Shown: positions 48,159 to 60,585 of the stretch, piece after piece | Position numbering within the stretch: the first letter of the stretch is position 1 | How the letters are laid out: each line of letters starts with the position of its first letter | Source: Leguminivora glycinivorella | Taxonomy: Eukaryota > Arthropoda > Insecta > Lepidoptera > Tortricidae | NCBI RefSeq assembly: GCF_023078275.1 | Contig: NC_062979.1 | Span: forward strand, 19,883,848-19,947,847 | Length of the DNA: 64,000 nucleotides | Reading direction: 5' to 3' | Position numbers and translations under genes: made by a program | Notes under the pieces: model-generated | Databases searched by the model: none | What the model was told of the DNA's origin: nothing | The model's input: only the letters and a program-made list of their open reading frames with translations

Positions 48159-48578
48159 CCCTAGAGTGGGTAACACTCCATGTTTTAAATTATAAGTTTA
48201 CGATATACGGTAACCGCAAAATTTTCATGAAATAATCAACACATAAAGCCCCCCCCCCCCCCACATCTACAACTGTATGAAACTAACCTAACCACAAAAT
48301 TAAAATTTTGAAAAACCCCCGGCATAGTGAACCGATTTTCAGGAAACATGGCTAAGAACACTCCCGACTAATTCAGCTTTAAAACAAAAAAAAACTAAAC
48401 CTGGAGCTACGATGCCACAGACAGACACACACAGACAGATGCAGCAGCCGTAGGTTCAAGTCTCACCCACGGCAGTAATTTTGCAACTTTCTAATTTATC
48501 ATAAATACTGTAAAGTTGAATTCTTGAAGTTTACAATCTTCATAAAACCCAAGTTACCAACGCTATAGCACAAAAGGG
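48159..48578. repeat. Possible TTAA-flanked piggyBac-type MITE
   Basis: TTAA at 48155-48158 is followed by CCCTAGAGTGGG; AAAAGGG is followed by TTAA at 48579-48582. Only about 4 bp of terminal repeat match. A poly-C run lies at about 48249-48263 and a B-box-like TAGGTTCAAGTCTCACC near 48450. Confidence 0.3.
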
Positions 48579-49221
48579 TTAACTATCACTTACATTGTAT
48601 CGCCAGATCGTAACTTTTACTCTCGGAAACGAGACACTGCACTACTGAGAACTCCTTGATTTCCTTATGCCCGTTATCAGGAAGGCACGGACACGTGTGT
48701 TTTATATTATCATAGCCCTTTACGACCGAGAAAATTATTTTCTAAAATCTCATAAAAAATGCATGTGAGCAGTTTTCAATGGTCGTCAAATACTCATAAA
48801 AAATAATATAAAAAATTTTATTGCCTTTAATCAATAAAAAAATCGCATGCAGGAAAGTGACGTTCAGGACCTATATGTAAATGCACAAAAGTGCAAATTC
48901 GGAAGGACACGTAAAAAAATGACTAAATATCTTATTTTACATAATAAAACTTTTTTTTATAATCATCTATTATTCGTTTTTACATAATACAACGATTAAA
49001 AAACTATAAAAAAAACAATTGGCGAAAAAAATCTCATTCCAACTATCACTTACTTCGTATGTAAATCTTTCAAACATTTATTTTTGCGTGTAATGCAAAG
49101 GTACACGTTGTTGCAACGTTGATGCAACGTGTATTAGTTCGACTGGATCAGGATTCGAATGGGGAATGCAGGTTTTGGGGGATTTCATATCGTTAAATAT
49201 AGGCAAATGATTAATAACTAT

Positions 49222-50053
49222 CAAATATGATAGATGCAAGGGGCTGGCGAGCTCTGACACTTTCTGGGCCTCACAGGTGTTTTACCATGTGAAACGTCAT
49301 TCGAACATGCTTCTCTATTTACTACGCCGTTTTCTTGGTGCTTTAAATTTCAAAGATTGAGAATTGCAAAGATTTCCAAGCGGAAATCTAGTATAAGTAC
49401 TTTGCGTCTAGGGAGGCCCATGGCGTCGCAAACAATTTTGTACGTATGCCCTCCATGCATTCACCAAAGCTAAATCATTATCATTGCGTCTCAGAAACAA
49501 TTGACGGATCGTGTATTTTTAAATCAGTTAAAGTATTTGAAGACGAAGGTTCAAAACACAGCTGGTCAACCTCCAAACTTTCGTTGTCACGCCATTCAAA
49601 AAGGTAATAAGTTGATTCTTCAAGGCCCTCGTCAAAATCTTCAGTATCTGATATTTCACCATTGCACAAAATTTCAAGGATTTGTTCATCACTTAATGGA
49701 CGCCCTATAGAATATAAATATTGAATTACAAACCGAAATTTGTAATAAACCGCGAAAATATTTGATTATTTGTTCGAAATTCATTTTACGCCCAAAGGCC
49801 GAATACACATAAACGTGCAGATGTTTATGGCAAACGGATTACGGGTTACGACCGAACCTACAAATTCGTGCACTTCTTTTTTACGATCTTATTAATAACA
49901 CGAAATCACATAATTTTAGTCTTAATTCATAATTAATAAAACCACTAGCTCTTTAACAGTAAAAATCATGCATTAAATAAAAGGTTTGTCACCAAAAATA
50001 TACGAAATAATGAACTTACGTGGGTCACTACTCTCACCAAAATACCGCGCCAT
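49222..50053 (-). pseudogene. piggyBac-like transposase remnant with spliceable first exon and missing core
   Basis: PiggyBac transposases cut and paste DNA at TTAA sites. Exon 1 starts at the ATG at 50053 (MARYFGESSDP) and ends at 50020 before GTAAGT. A 315-nt intron (50019-49705) ends in TTCTATAG. Exon 2 starts at 49704; joined to exon 1 (phase 1) it gives an open frame of about 85 codons with RPLSDEQILEIL and an acidic region (SDTEDFDEG), like the N-terminus of piggyBac-type proteins. The frame stops at about 49481. A shifted frame then reads DLALVNAWRAYVQNC and, after another shift, LDFRLEIFAIL and VRPRKCQ, which resemble the piggyBac C-terminal region. The DDD catalytic core of some 350 residues is absent. 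I see no convincing paired TTAA/terminal repeats. An alternative is a domesticated-gene fragment; the splice signals are seen, the family call is inferred. Confidence 0.55.
49705..50019 (-). other. Probable intron within piggyBac-like remnant
   Basis: The donor GTAAGT (starting at 50019) and acceptor TTCTATAG (ending at 49705) are canonical. Splicing keeps the reading frame across a split Arg codon. The intron is AT-rich and contains no notable ORF. Confidence 0.55.
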
Positions 50054-50279
50054 CTTCAAACATGTCCTGCGACCGACTGACCCGGCCAACCTAAGGTATT
50101 TACTATTATTACGTGTTGCTAGTGTCTGCAGATTCGATCGGTATAGGTTTGAGCCCGAAAATACAATTTACTTTCTGTCAAGATTTTTTTTAAATAATTT
50201 GCAGGATTATATCAAACCGGTCGGAAAGGGATAGTGTTGCGACTTACATACTTAGTTCATAATGTGAACTATTGGTATA

Positions 50280-50695
50280 ATAGTTATTTGTTATACAAGG
50301 GGGCAAAGTTGTATTTTAACGCCGAGTGTGGAATTGAAAAACGAGCAAATGAAAGGATATTTGAACCACGAGCGGAGCGAGTGGTTCGAGAATAGAATCC
50401 TAAACGAGTTTTTTAACACAAGAGAAGTAAAATACATTTGCACCCGTGCGTAACAGAAAACTTTTCCCCTCACTACAGCGAGGAAATTACAACGCAAAAA
50501 ACGCGTTTATCACTGTTTCCAGTAATTCCACAGGTGGTAAATCATCTTCATCACTAAATATATCCAATTACCTATATCAGTTTTAAAGCAGAAAATTTGA
50601 CCACATTCAAGGTCAAATTACTTTATCTACTAGTGGATAATTTATACCCGCTGGTATTAAAATACAAAACACGTGTTTCCGAGCTAGTGAGGGGA
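50280..50695 (+). repeat. 420-bp dispersed repeat, copy E (isolated)
   Basis: A single copy far from the 10.7-12.4 kb cluster, again beginning with ATAGTTATTTGTTATACAAG and ending with GAGCTAGTGAGGGG. It lies just upstream of the piggyBac-like remnant. It carries several small deletions against copies A-D. Confidence 0.85.
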
Positions 50696-50894
50696 AAAAT
50701 TTAAAAACGTTTTATTTGTAAGAAATGTAAAGCAGAATGACATCATATATATGTTGGTACCTATACCTACTTGACTAGAAATAGTTCTCCGAAACAGGAG
50801 CACCTTTATAGTCCACCTATTCTATTTTTTTTATATGTTTATGGTTGATATTTATGATTATTTTTGACTTAGTTGTTTATTTCAGTTCCTTATA

Positions 50895-51060
50895 GATAGA
50901 TAGATAGAATACTCTTTATTGGCACACCTCAGCAAAAGATACAGTGGAGGCAAAACAAATGATTATGAATAGAGGCAGACAACAGGCGGTCTTATCGCTA
51001 AAGAGCGATCTCTACCAGACAACCTTTGGGTAGCGGAAATAACAAACATAATCAAAAAGA
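50895..51060 (-). repeat. LINE 3' UTR with (ATAG)n tail, minus strand
   Basis: The ATAGATAGATAG tail at about 50893-50910 is followed by CTTTATTGGCACACCTCAGC and GGCGGTCTTATCGCTAAAGA, the reverse complement of the 55.6 kb fragment. Confidence 0.65.
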
Positions 51061-51119
51061 GTAGGTGCTTCGAAATAAAAATCATAATTATTCTAATGTC
51101 CAACACACAAATTGAATAC

Positions 51120-51240
51120 AACCAATACACAACCAACCAACCAACCAACCAACCAACCAACTTCCTTATTTATTGTATTATTTTTTTTTGTATTTTTGAC
51201 ATCACTGTATTGTTTTTGAATTGAATTGAATTGAATTATT
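51120..51240 (+). repeat. CCAA microsatellite and (GAATT)n tail
   Basis: An (ACCA)n run occupies about 51129-51162. At 51216-51238 a GAATTGAATTGAATT tail, preceded by TGTATTGTTTTT, looks like the 3' end of another LINE. Confidence 0.55.
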
Positions 51241-51244
51241 CTAT

Positions 51245-52925
51245 CAAAATGTCATTTGCAAGGTATCCCATTCTACATATCCCATTTCACTGATAGGCAG
51301 TTGTTAGTACGGCCACATACAGTATGTTTCCACCATCCAGGCTTTTATTAAAACCAATAACAATACAGTCAATTAGCAATCGTTTGCGCACATCAGCAAA
51401 TCATAGTTATTTAAATTAACGGAAAATTATTTTTCCGAATACCCAACATTCAATGTAATGCGTGCACTTCTTCATTGTCATTACTCACATGGCTCATACT
51501 TATGAGCTGTGATTGCCCTCACTTGACAAGTGTGTGTTTGCTGTACCACAGTATAATAAAGAGTACTATCGTACAGAATGGCCACTCCCGCTCCCCGCTG
51601 AAAGTGCCACCCACCCCCTCTCGGTTACCTCACAGTTACCGCCTGTCAAAAAACGCGAACAGTTAACCTGTCATATTCCACTCATACAAGCAGTGCGTTC
51701 ACACGAGCTTAGACTGTGTGCTAGGAACGCGCCTCTTTCATATATTTGATCGCCATCAGTGTCCGAGGTGTGGCTGTACATTGATGGCAATAACATTTTT
51801 GTTAGAAAGTTTATAAAGTATTTTTTTATTATTAATTAAATTAAGGGCATAATTAGTAAATTTTTATAACTATGTAGGATTACTTTGCTTTAAAAAAACA
51901 TACTTTTTGGTAACACACTGTACATTTGCCACCTTAACCTGCTAAAGAAAGAAATACGACACTTCCAACTTCCAATGCGCATGATAGAGAAAATAGTGTT
52001 AAGAAAAAATCCTAAACGTAGTCAAACTATTGAGAGTCTTATAGGTTAGGTACGGTTGTCAAGACAAGAATTCTATTTTTGGAGAAAACTTTAAATTGTA
52101 TCAATGCACCCCGTGTGCTCGCTGAAATACTTCATTTGTTTAGTAGGTTCATGGATTGCTTGAATTATAGAAACAGAAAATACCAAGTTTCACATCACTA
52201 TGGTCGTCGGCGCAGCCCGATTCCACTTTGTTTTTACGGCGTGACCGCGCGGGCTCGTTAGGGCCCCGTTCGTTTTTGTTATGACCATTATAGTGCAACA
52301 TGTCCCTTAATCAGATATTACTAGCTTTGTTGTCATTTCTAATGTTTTTCAGGAATAGACGAAGTGAAATGGAATGACTGTAAAGACAATGTAGAAACAA
52401 ACGGGAATTTTTGTTTTTTCTAAAAACCGTCGAAGGGATAGGAATCTTATATTTGGAACCACAGGAATTAAGGTCTTCAATTTCTTCTGCTTTATTATTA
52501 GATTATTCGATTCTTGACTTTTGTAAGCGAGAAAGAAGCAAAATTTGCACGTTTTTGTCAAACTTCTGTAGCCCAGGTTGAGTAGGTGCGAATTTTGATT
52601 GAATATAGCTTGAAATGGTGTGCTTATTAATATTTTTCCTCGACTTGTTGACTAAGCCCAATGGAATCTATTATAATCCAAACATAATAACCAAACAGCA
52701 ACATTAGCTATCTCGTTTAAGATTTTCTGTTTTATATCTCCGACCGTCAAAATATCTTACGTTATCTAAAGATCAGCGCGACGCGTCAGTGAGGTATCGT
52801 GGCTGAATACAATGCAACAAGTAGAAACATGGGCCTAGATAGTATCAGGGGTGACGTTGTGGGCACTTGCATAGTTGATTGTTGGGGATAACCGGTAACA
52901 GTGCCCTGTGACTTAGATGGGCAAG
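51245..52925. other. No gene seen
   Basis: A less AT-rich stretch at 51470-51790 has overlapping short frames and may be part of an unrecognised repeat; another GC-richer patch lies at 52195-52275. No domain recognised. Confidence 0.5.
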
Positions 52926-52929
52926 TATT

Positions 52930-53105
52930 TATAATGCCACCTGATTTAGATTTAGATTTAGATTTCTTTATTGGTAAATTTATAACAAACTTTACAGGTC
53001 AACAAAAATTAGTACATTACAATGTGTAATACAATTCATAATACAAACAATTTCAATACCCTTAGTTACAGTGTTACAACCAGAATAACATATATAAGTA
53101 GGTAC
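52930..53105 (-). repeat. LINE 3' end with AGATTT-repeat tail, minus strand
   Basis: (GATTTA)n at about 52940-52965, then CTTTATTGGTAAATTTATAA. Read on the minus strand this is AATAAAG followed by a tandem tail, a LINE 3' terminus. Confidence 0.55.
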
Positions 53106-53109
53106 ATAG

Positions 53110-54165
53110 GTATTATTGATTTTCGGGACAACGACTCCTTTTGAGGAATTCGTTGATGTTATAATAAGCAGACTCTAATAACAACCTACATTTTAAAATT
53201 TTTGAATGATTCATGGTTACTTTCATTAGACTTATAAAGGTTATTAGACCAGTTAGACCGTGATTACTTTTAGACCGTGATTACTTTTTTACTTTTGTCA
53301 AGATCCTCATATCTCGACTCACGGCTTCGACATCCAAAGATTCCAAAGTTGTATAGACAATGGTCAGCATAAGTAATCTATAATATGTCTTGTTCATAAT
53401 CAATTCATACTGGCCTATTTTAAAATTGTTCAGAGTTTAGCCTTCCAATTTTATCACTTATCTATGTCAATAAAGTATCCTTCACGCTTTGGCAAGTATG
53501 TCAGTGTGAGAGTGACAGATGTCTAATCCACGTGGATAAGTGATAAGTGAATAATGAAATGCAACTGTTTCTAAAAAACGGAGGAGCTATTAGAGAAAGA
53601 TGACTATTTGGGATAAGGTACGGAGTGTGAACGATTGACAGTTAGGCTGACAGCAGATGTACCTAAACACAAGATTAAAGCCTTGATGTCTAAAAATGAA
53701 TTTTATAGTTATTTAATAATCCTGGAGGTCACGTTTTACTAGCAGCTGAGATACTGCGCTCGTGCAAGCGATACGAATACACTGCGGCAGCAAAAAGAGA
53801 ACTAGTTAGTAAAGCGTTCATATTTGAAAGCCGACGATAGTTCTTTGAGATGCCCGATGGTTTTGATCCGCCGGAGGTGTAAAGGCATTCAGTGTTTGAT
53901 TTTAATTTGTCTCGGAATGTCAAGGTGATGGCTGAATTTAAAATGACATAAATAAAATAAATATTCAAATATGTTTTAAGATTTTCAAGCTACATTTATT
54001 AAAAAGCATTAGAAATAAGTAATACAAGATTTGTATCTACCAGTTTATTGAAATAACGAATAAAGTACTAGTATGGGAAACTCTATCTGCCTCAAAATTA
54101 ATGTTGATAAACAAGAAATTTGTATCTTCCGATCCTCCTTAAAGTTATAACTTAAGTCTATAAGG
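53110..54165. other. No gene seen
   Basis: Unassigned. The duplicated phrase GACCGTGATTACTTTT at about 53260-53290 is a minor local repeat. Confidence 0.55.
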
Positions 54166-54169
54166 TTAG

Positions 54170-54215
54170 TCTATAAGATTTGGCAAGGAGATATCTCCTT
54201 GCCAAATCTTATAGA
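54170..54215. repeat. 46-bp perfect palindrome
   Basis: The arm at 54170-54191 starts TCTATAAGATTTGGCAAG and is exactly complementary to the arm at 54194-54215, with a two-base TA centre. It could extrude a cruciform. Origin unknown. Confidence 0.85.
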
Positions 54216-54795
54216 TATAGTTCAGCCGTTTAAGCGACAAGATTATCTCTTGCTGATTAAATACAGCAGCAGGACAGGCATGTTTTAAAATTCATTTAAA
54301 TTTTTCGGGAATTTCTAAACAGTAATGCAGCTCTTAAAAAGTTATCTTATCAAATTCTTAGCTACCTATACTTACAATATTCACTTATTTACCAAACCAG
54401 ATTCTTATTTCAAATATTCACAGTTAAGACTTTCTTCGTCATGACATATTTAGATTAAACGGGTTTACCGATCACAAATCTCAATTTACGATTGTAATAA
54501 GTACACACTTTTAAGCCTCAATATGAGTGACATTGACGCGTGTACACTTTGATATACCTTTTAAGGTAAGAAACAGAGTTCTATATTGAAAATCGAGTTT
54601 GTATTACGCAATAGTATTTGAAGCATTCAGTAAATCCCTTTAAATCTGATTAGGGACGAATTGAGAGGTATACCATCAAAATATGTGCAACATAGTTATT
54701 TCTATTCCAATGTATGTTATCGTAAGTATAAACTGTGTAACATCGAAAGATTTCAAACACGAATTTCTGAAGCCAAAAGAAGAAAAAATGTTATA

Positions 54796-54942
54796 CAGGT
54801 TGTCCCTAAAACCAACGCCAAAACGAAAAGCTGTCTCAAAAAGCATTACATTTTCATTAAGGTCGTATCGTATACGATACTAATTATTGTCCCTTAACCT
54901 ATAACCTCTTTTCGTTTTGGCGATGGTTTTAGGGACACCCGG
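54796..54942. mobile_element. Short MITE with CAGGTTGTCCCTAAAACC ends
   Basis: The left CAGGTTGTCCCTAAAACCAA and right GGTTTTAGGGACACCCGG are inverted repeats that extend through CGCCAAAACGAAAAG / CTTTTCGTTTTGGCG. TA flanks both sides (54794-54795, 54943-54944). 147 bp. Confidence 0.75.
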
Positions 54943-55559
54943 TAAATTATAGCAGTACCTATAGTAAATTTTAGCAAAAAAATATATGACATGATTTTAG
55001 TTTTTTAGCCGCCGTTGAAATTATTCGGTTTTCTCGTGTTACACCATAAGAATTATATACAAGTAACTAAGTTTAAAACTAATTCAGAGGTGATAGCCGA
55101 TTTAAACTGAATAAGAAATCGTATTAAATAGAAACACCTATTGATAACTGTTCTTCATAAACACGTTTGATTGTGGTTACTAACGAATGGTTGTCACCTA
55201 TCAAAATGAATAAATACAACTTTTTAGGATTCCGTGAACAATTAGCTTTAATAAATTTAGCAAACTTTATTTCATTTGAATATCCCCGGATACAATCAAG
55301 AGCACACTAATATAATATACCTATGTAGATGCATATGCAAGAATCAAAATCTCAATCAATAATATTATATGGTCAAGTAAAGTAGACCAGTAACAAGCTC
55401 TCCTGAATATACACCTTAAAAATACATTAATGGATATAACATTTTCGAACTGCTTGCAATGGCAATACTAAACCTCTGATCTGATTTTGCTGGCGATGCT
55501 GGCTCATAGGCCAAAACAATTTTATAACGTCCAAATAATGTATGTTCTCGATATGTCAA

Positions 55560-55702
55560 ACAAAGTTGTCTGGTAGAGATCGCTCTTTAGCGATAAGACC
55601 GCCTATTGTCTACCTCTATTTATAATCATTCATTTTGTCTCCACTGTATCTTTTTTCCGTATCTTTTGCTGAGGTGTGCCAATAAAGAATTCTATCTTGT
55701 AT
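55560..55702 (+). repeat. LINE 3' UTR fragment
   Basis: GTTGTCTGGTAGAGATCGCT, TTAGCGATAAGACCGCC and GAGGTGTGCCAATAAAGAAT. It is the opposite-strand relative of 50895-51060. Confidence 0.65.
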
Positions 55703-56129
55703 GGAACCCTCAATAAACCAGACATATTTTTTTTGTAATACTTGGCATTTGGTTTGACCAAATTGACCACAGCCAAAAGAAATTGACCACGTCAAATCCC
55801 AAGTGTCATTGAGCCAATGTTGTAGCACCTTCGTCTCTGTATCATAATCTGTAATCGATACTGCGTTTGTCGAAATATGATATGTCATACATTCATGTCG
55901 TGTATAAGAAAGTTAGTACCTACAAATAACTTGTAATGGTCAGAGTACACTGGCTGGGCGTGTTTTAAAGTGTGAGATTCCAGTTTAAAAAGAAACTGAA
56001 TATTTCATTTGTTCGGGCTTGTTCGGGTATGTGTGTCACAATATGTCAAACAATAGCGATATAAGTAATTTCATTGATTTGACAGACACAAACACGCGCC
56101 TTGCCAAGTTTTCAATTACGAGTGGGACC

Positions 56130-56230
56130 TCTCACATCTAGCGTCTCGCGAGCGTATAGCGTCGGGCCAACTGTATGGCAAAGCCTGACGCCGCGTCGAC
56201 GCGGCGTTTTTCCATACGCTCGGGGGCCCT
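56130..56230. repeat. GC-rich foldback with 20-bp perfect palindrome
   Basis: ACGCCGCGTCGACGCGGCGT at 56188-56207 is perfectly palindromic. Outside it GTATGG / CCATAC and CGAGCGTAT / ATACGCTCG also pair, so the region is probably a short GC-rich foldback element in AT-rich DNA. Confidence 0.6.
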
Positions 56231-56608
56231 AAACACTTAAAACAAGTGTCACGTGATGTTGCTGGACATGTCGATAAAACGATAGTTATATTGACCGGGA
56301 TATAGACTGTGATTACCTCTTTAATCTTTCGACGCAGTTGCATTGCATCATGATCACGGAAAACTGAAGAAGGCGGGTGGATGTCAAAGTTGCGTAGACA
56401 GCGCGCGATCTATCCTCCTTCGTGCGCATCGGCAACGTAGCCTTTTCGTACGTCATTGACTTATTCTCTACTAGACCACCGATGATCCTAGAAATCAAAC
56501 CGTGAAAATTTTGAAATCAAACCGTGATGCATGTTGCATCACAAGAGACTTAGAAAATTACATAACATTCATTAAATCCAAAAGCGTAACAATTTGCATC
56601 AATTTTAA

Positions 56609-56764
56609 CCCTTTAACGTCTCGTCAAACGCACGCGACGACCAAGCTTCCATCCCGTTCAAAAATGCCTTAAACGCTGTTTTATTTTCACACGATTTGAG
56701 ACCTTTTTGCTTTAGTGTTCATATGTTTTATGATCTTATTGCTTTAAACGTGCAACGTATCGGG
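56609..56764. repeat. Possible TTAA-flanked piggyBac-type MITE
   Basis: TTAA at 56605-56608 then CCCTTTAACGTC; CGTATCGGG then TTAA at 56765-56768. 156 bp. CCC...GGG inside TTAA is the piggyBac pattern, but the repeats match only partly. Confidence 0.35.
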
Positions 56765-57614
56765 TTAATTGGGTGCTACGGGCTCGTCACTCAAGATAAT
56801 CCTTTAACGGTATCATATGTGTTCTGGATTCTTGAGAGTCGGATTTTTTGGTTTCCAACGGGTTTTTAAATCTAAAATTATTTGCAGTCAGATGACAAAG
56901 GCACTTAAAATACTTTACACATATTATAACTACAAACCCTACAATATTTTGGCATAATGGATTCACTACGAACAATTTGAATTTCCCGCATTGAACACTT
57001 TATTCATCGGTAATTTTTTCACTGTATATATACCTACAAAGAACATTGATTTCAGTTTATAGTGGATTTATTTCAGTTTATAGTGGATTTAGTTGATTCC
57101 TTCACAGATTCCGAGCTCCCGATGATTTCACAAGCCGCAGCTCAAGGAGATGCGGTACAATTTAATATTTGAACTTTTATATATGTTTTGGGAACGGTGG
57201 ATCAAGTATATACAGTGCAACAGTGCCGTATTTCAATTAAAACAATATTGGAAAGACGCTATTTCAATCTCATTATCATGTTTTTGGCTACCACTCTCAG
57301 CTAATATAAGCCGCCATGAATAGAATAGAATAGAATATAATTTATTTGCTTAAATATGGTACATTAAGTTGGACAAAATATAAATCAGCAGTCGGTATCA
57401 CATATTTAGCCAAGGGCGGCATGCAAATATTAATCTCAAATCTAACTATTTACATTATATACATTTTCCATTACAAATTAATATACATTTATAAATTCAT
57501 TTAAATAATATTTTATAATTTTATAAATTCATTTTAATATTTCCAAATTCAAATAATCAATTAACAATTGCAAATTATATTATTCATATCAATCTATCTA
57601 TTTAATTTAATACA

Positions 57615-60585
57615 TTATTCCTCCAAAAGTTCTTTGATAGTGTAGTATTGTTTATTAATTAGCCATTTTTTTAACTTATTCATAAATAGTGTGCCTTGTA
57701 GCTTACGCAGTTCTTCTGGTAATTTATTATATACAATGATGCACGACATGCGCATTTGAACAGTTGTTTTTAAATAGAGCAGAAGAACATGATGGCATTA
57801 GCAATTTACTCTCGTCTATTTGCCTTAGACGTGGATTGCGATTGACTGTTGTATACGAGGAGAGTTCTTTACGTACATAACACGCTAATTCCAAAATATA
57901 TATTCCAATTAATGTAAGCAGTCCTAGTTTTTGGAACAAGGGTTTACAAGAGGCCCGGGGTCCGTAACCACATACTGCTCTTACACATTTTTTTTGTATA
58001 AGAAAAGCTTTAATGAAATCTGGTGAATTGCCCCATATAAGAATACCATATTTTAAGACTGACGTTACGTAGCCATGATATGCGAGCAATGCTGTACTTT
58101 CCCCGGCAACCGATCGCAATTGTTTGAGAGCAAATACAAATTTCCCTAGTTTATCACATACAACTTTTATGTGCGCCTTCCAAGAACAGTGTTCGTCCAA
58201 TATGATGCCTAGAAATTTTGTTTCATCTACACGTTCTATTTCTTCACCTTGACAATATCTTAAGTTCTACTTTTGGTGTCTTGTAGTTATGAAATTGGAC
58301 GAAGCAGGTTTTTGAGACATTGACATTTAAATTATTTTTATTTAACCACGTGTCAATAGATTTTACGGTATCATTTATTTTATCCTCATATGCGTCAATA
58401 TTATCTTCGTCCGGTATGATAACAGCTATGTCATCAGCAAAAAGTGACATAGGATAACAAGTCTCTTTTGGAAGGTCGTTAATATAGATAAGGAATAAGA
58501 GAGGTCCTAGTACACTCCCTTGTGGAACTCCACTTTTGTTTTGTCTATATGTTGACCGGTAACTAACTTCTTCATTATCGTTGACTCTATCTATTTCGAC
58601 ACACTGTATTCTGTTGTTTAGGTAACTTTCGATCCATTTTAGAGCATTGCCTCTTATGCCATAGCATTCACATTTGCGAAGCAATATTGCATGGTTCACG
58701 AAGTCAAAAGCCTTGGACATGTCAAAAAAGGTCGCTACGACTGTGATTTTTTTATCAATATAGTGTGATATCCCGAATCAGATATCCTTTTAAATATTTT
58801 AATTTTATAAAATTTGAATCAGTGAGAAGGCAGCATCTGCTGTTGACTTTTTTATGTATTGATTATAGTTAGTAATAATATGACTTTTGGAAACCATATT
58901 TTTTAGCTCTTTAACTATAATATTATGCTTGGTTAGGAATTTTGCGTAACCCTATTCAGGAAAGCTTTCTCAAATATTTTAGAAAGAATGGGGACCAAAG
59001 TTATAGGGCGATAATTAGGTATGTGCTGTTTATCTCCTTTCTTATGCAAAGGTTTTACTATGGACTTCTTTAGGCCTTCGGGAAATGTACCCTGTATAAA
59101 TGACAAATTGATAAGGTGGGTTAAGACCGAAGCTAACTCCTCAGCACATTCTTTTAATACCTTAGTTGCTATGAGATCATATCCTACAGATTTTGTGTTA
59201 TTCAGTGACTTAACTAACTTGACAATTTCATCCTCTGTACATGGCATAAGGAATAGACTATTACTAATGCTATGAATTTTTGAGACAATGTCTCTATGGT
59301 TAAGGGTGCTACAGTTTTGTATATTAGTAGATTCTATGAGAAAATTATTGAATCTATTAGCAATTTGGAACGGATCACTCTCAATCACATCATTAACATT
59401 AATGCATTCGATATCTTGCCTAATGATGGTTTCATCATTTTTGCCCTTAATTACGTCCCAGACAGCTTTACATTTATTTTTTGCCTTACATACATACTTG
59501 CTATTAATTAGTTTCTTTGATTTTATTACACAAGCCTTTAATAATTTGGTATAAGATTTATATGCTAGTTTGTTTTCTGTTGACCGAACTTTATAACACA
59601 TGGCTTTCAATTTTCTTTTTGTTCTACTCGACTGCACAATGCCCTTTGTGATCCATTTGGGTCCCGAAGTATTTGCTGTAATTTTTATTCGAAACTCAGG
59701 AAAACAAAGCCTAATAGAAGAGTCAAAAAGTCGTGAAATATGTCGAACGCCAAGTTTAAGTCATTCTCTGTAAAAACATCAGACCAATACAAGCTCGAAA
59801 CATAATGCTTGAATTTTATAACATTTTCCTTACACATGTCTCTTCTTTTTATGTACCAATGTCCTTGTTGACCTTTACTACCGGAAAGTGCAGGACTTGA
59901 CAAGTGTCATGATCGGATATCTGCACACGGTATACATCACCTTTAGCATCCTTTATATTGCTAGCTATATGATCTATACAGGACGTTAGTCGAGTAGGCT
60001 GTTTAATATGCAAAGATAGATTGTAATTACTTAGTAGTTCTGTTAACATATTAGAATACTTAGTGTCTTGAATGGTATTTATATTTAAATCTCCTGCAAT
60101 GATTACTCTATTTATGCCAAAGCTCTATGTTTAGATTTTGAAGTTAGTTTATAAAGGACATTATCTAAGTGTCGGAAGAAAGTATGTATTTGTTGATTTG
60201 TCGGAACTCTGTAGATACAAAGGATTATACAATTAAAACTAGGTACATCGATGCCACAACATTCAAATACACGTTCCAACGAAGATTCATGGCATAATGG
60301 TTTCAGTTTAAATTCTATCCCTTTTCTCAAAAGGATTCAAACCCCGCCTCTTTTCTTATTTTCTCTACAATAACTTGCGGCAAGGTTATAGTTTTTTAAG
60401 ACAATGTTGTTCTCGCTACCCCGTTTTACAAATGTTTCACTGATGCATAATATGTCAATTGGTATATTTTTATTAGTAAATTCAGCCAGACATAGTTCCA
60501 GAAGGTGTAATTTTGACAGTAACCCTTGAATATTTTGATGTAGCAAGTGGATTGTTGTATTGCTACGGTTACGATCGTTATTCAC
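57615..60585 (-). pseudogene. CR1-like LINE ORF2: endonuclease and reverse transcriptase
   Basis: ORF2 nicks target DNA and copies the element RNA into it. The N-terminal AP-endonuclease-like domain shows its motifs in order: HQNIQG, CISETF, IYRVPT, AGDLNI near 60070 and SDHDT near 59900. The reverse transcriptase follows: PLHKKGD..NYRPITLVPILSK near 59000, motif A FFDMSKAFD near 58715, SGVPQGSVLGPLLF near 58520 and the catalytic FADD near 58440. A conserved C-terminal region ends in NKLPEELRKLQ and a TAA stop at 57615-57617. An in-frame TGA near 60334 interrupts the endonuclease. Frameshifts lie near 60112, 59860, 59720 (a T run) and 58260, with a more damaged stretch at 58720-58935 between the fingers and motif A. 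The catalytic residues of the endonuclease and polymerase remain. The start is unclear; the open frame begins close to the end of ORF1. Confidence 0.85.
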
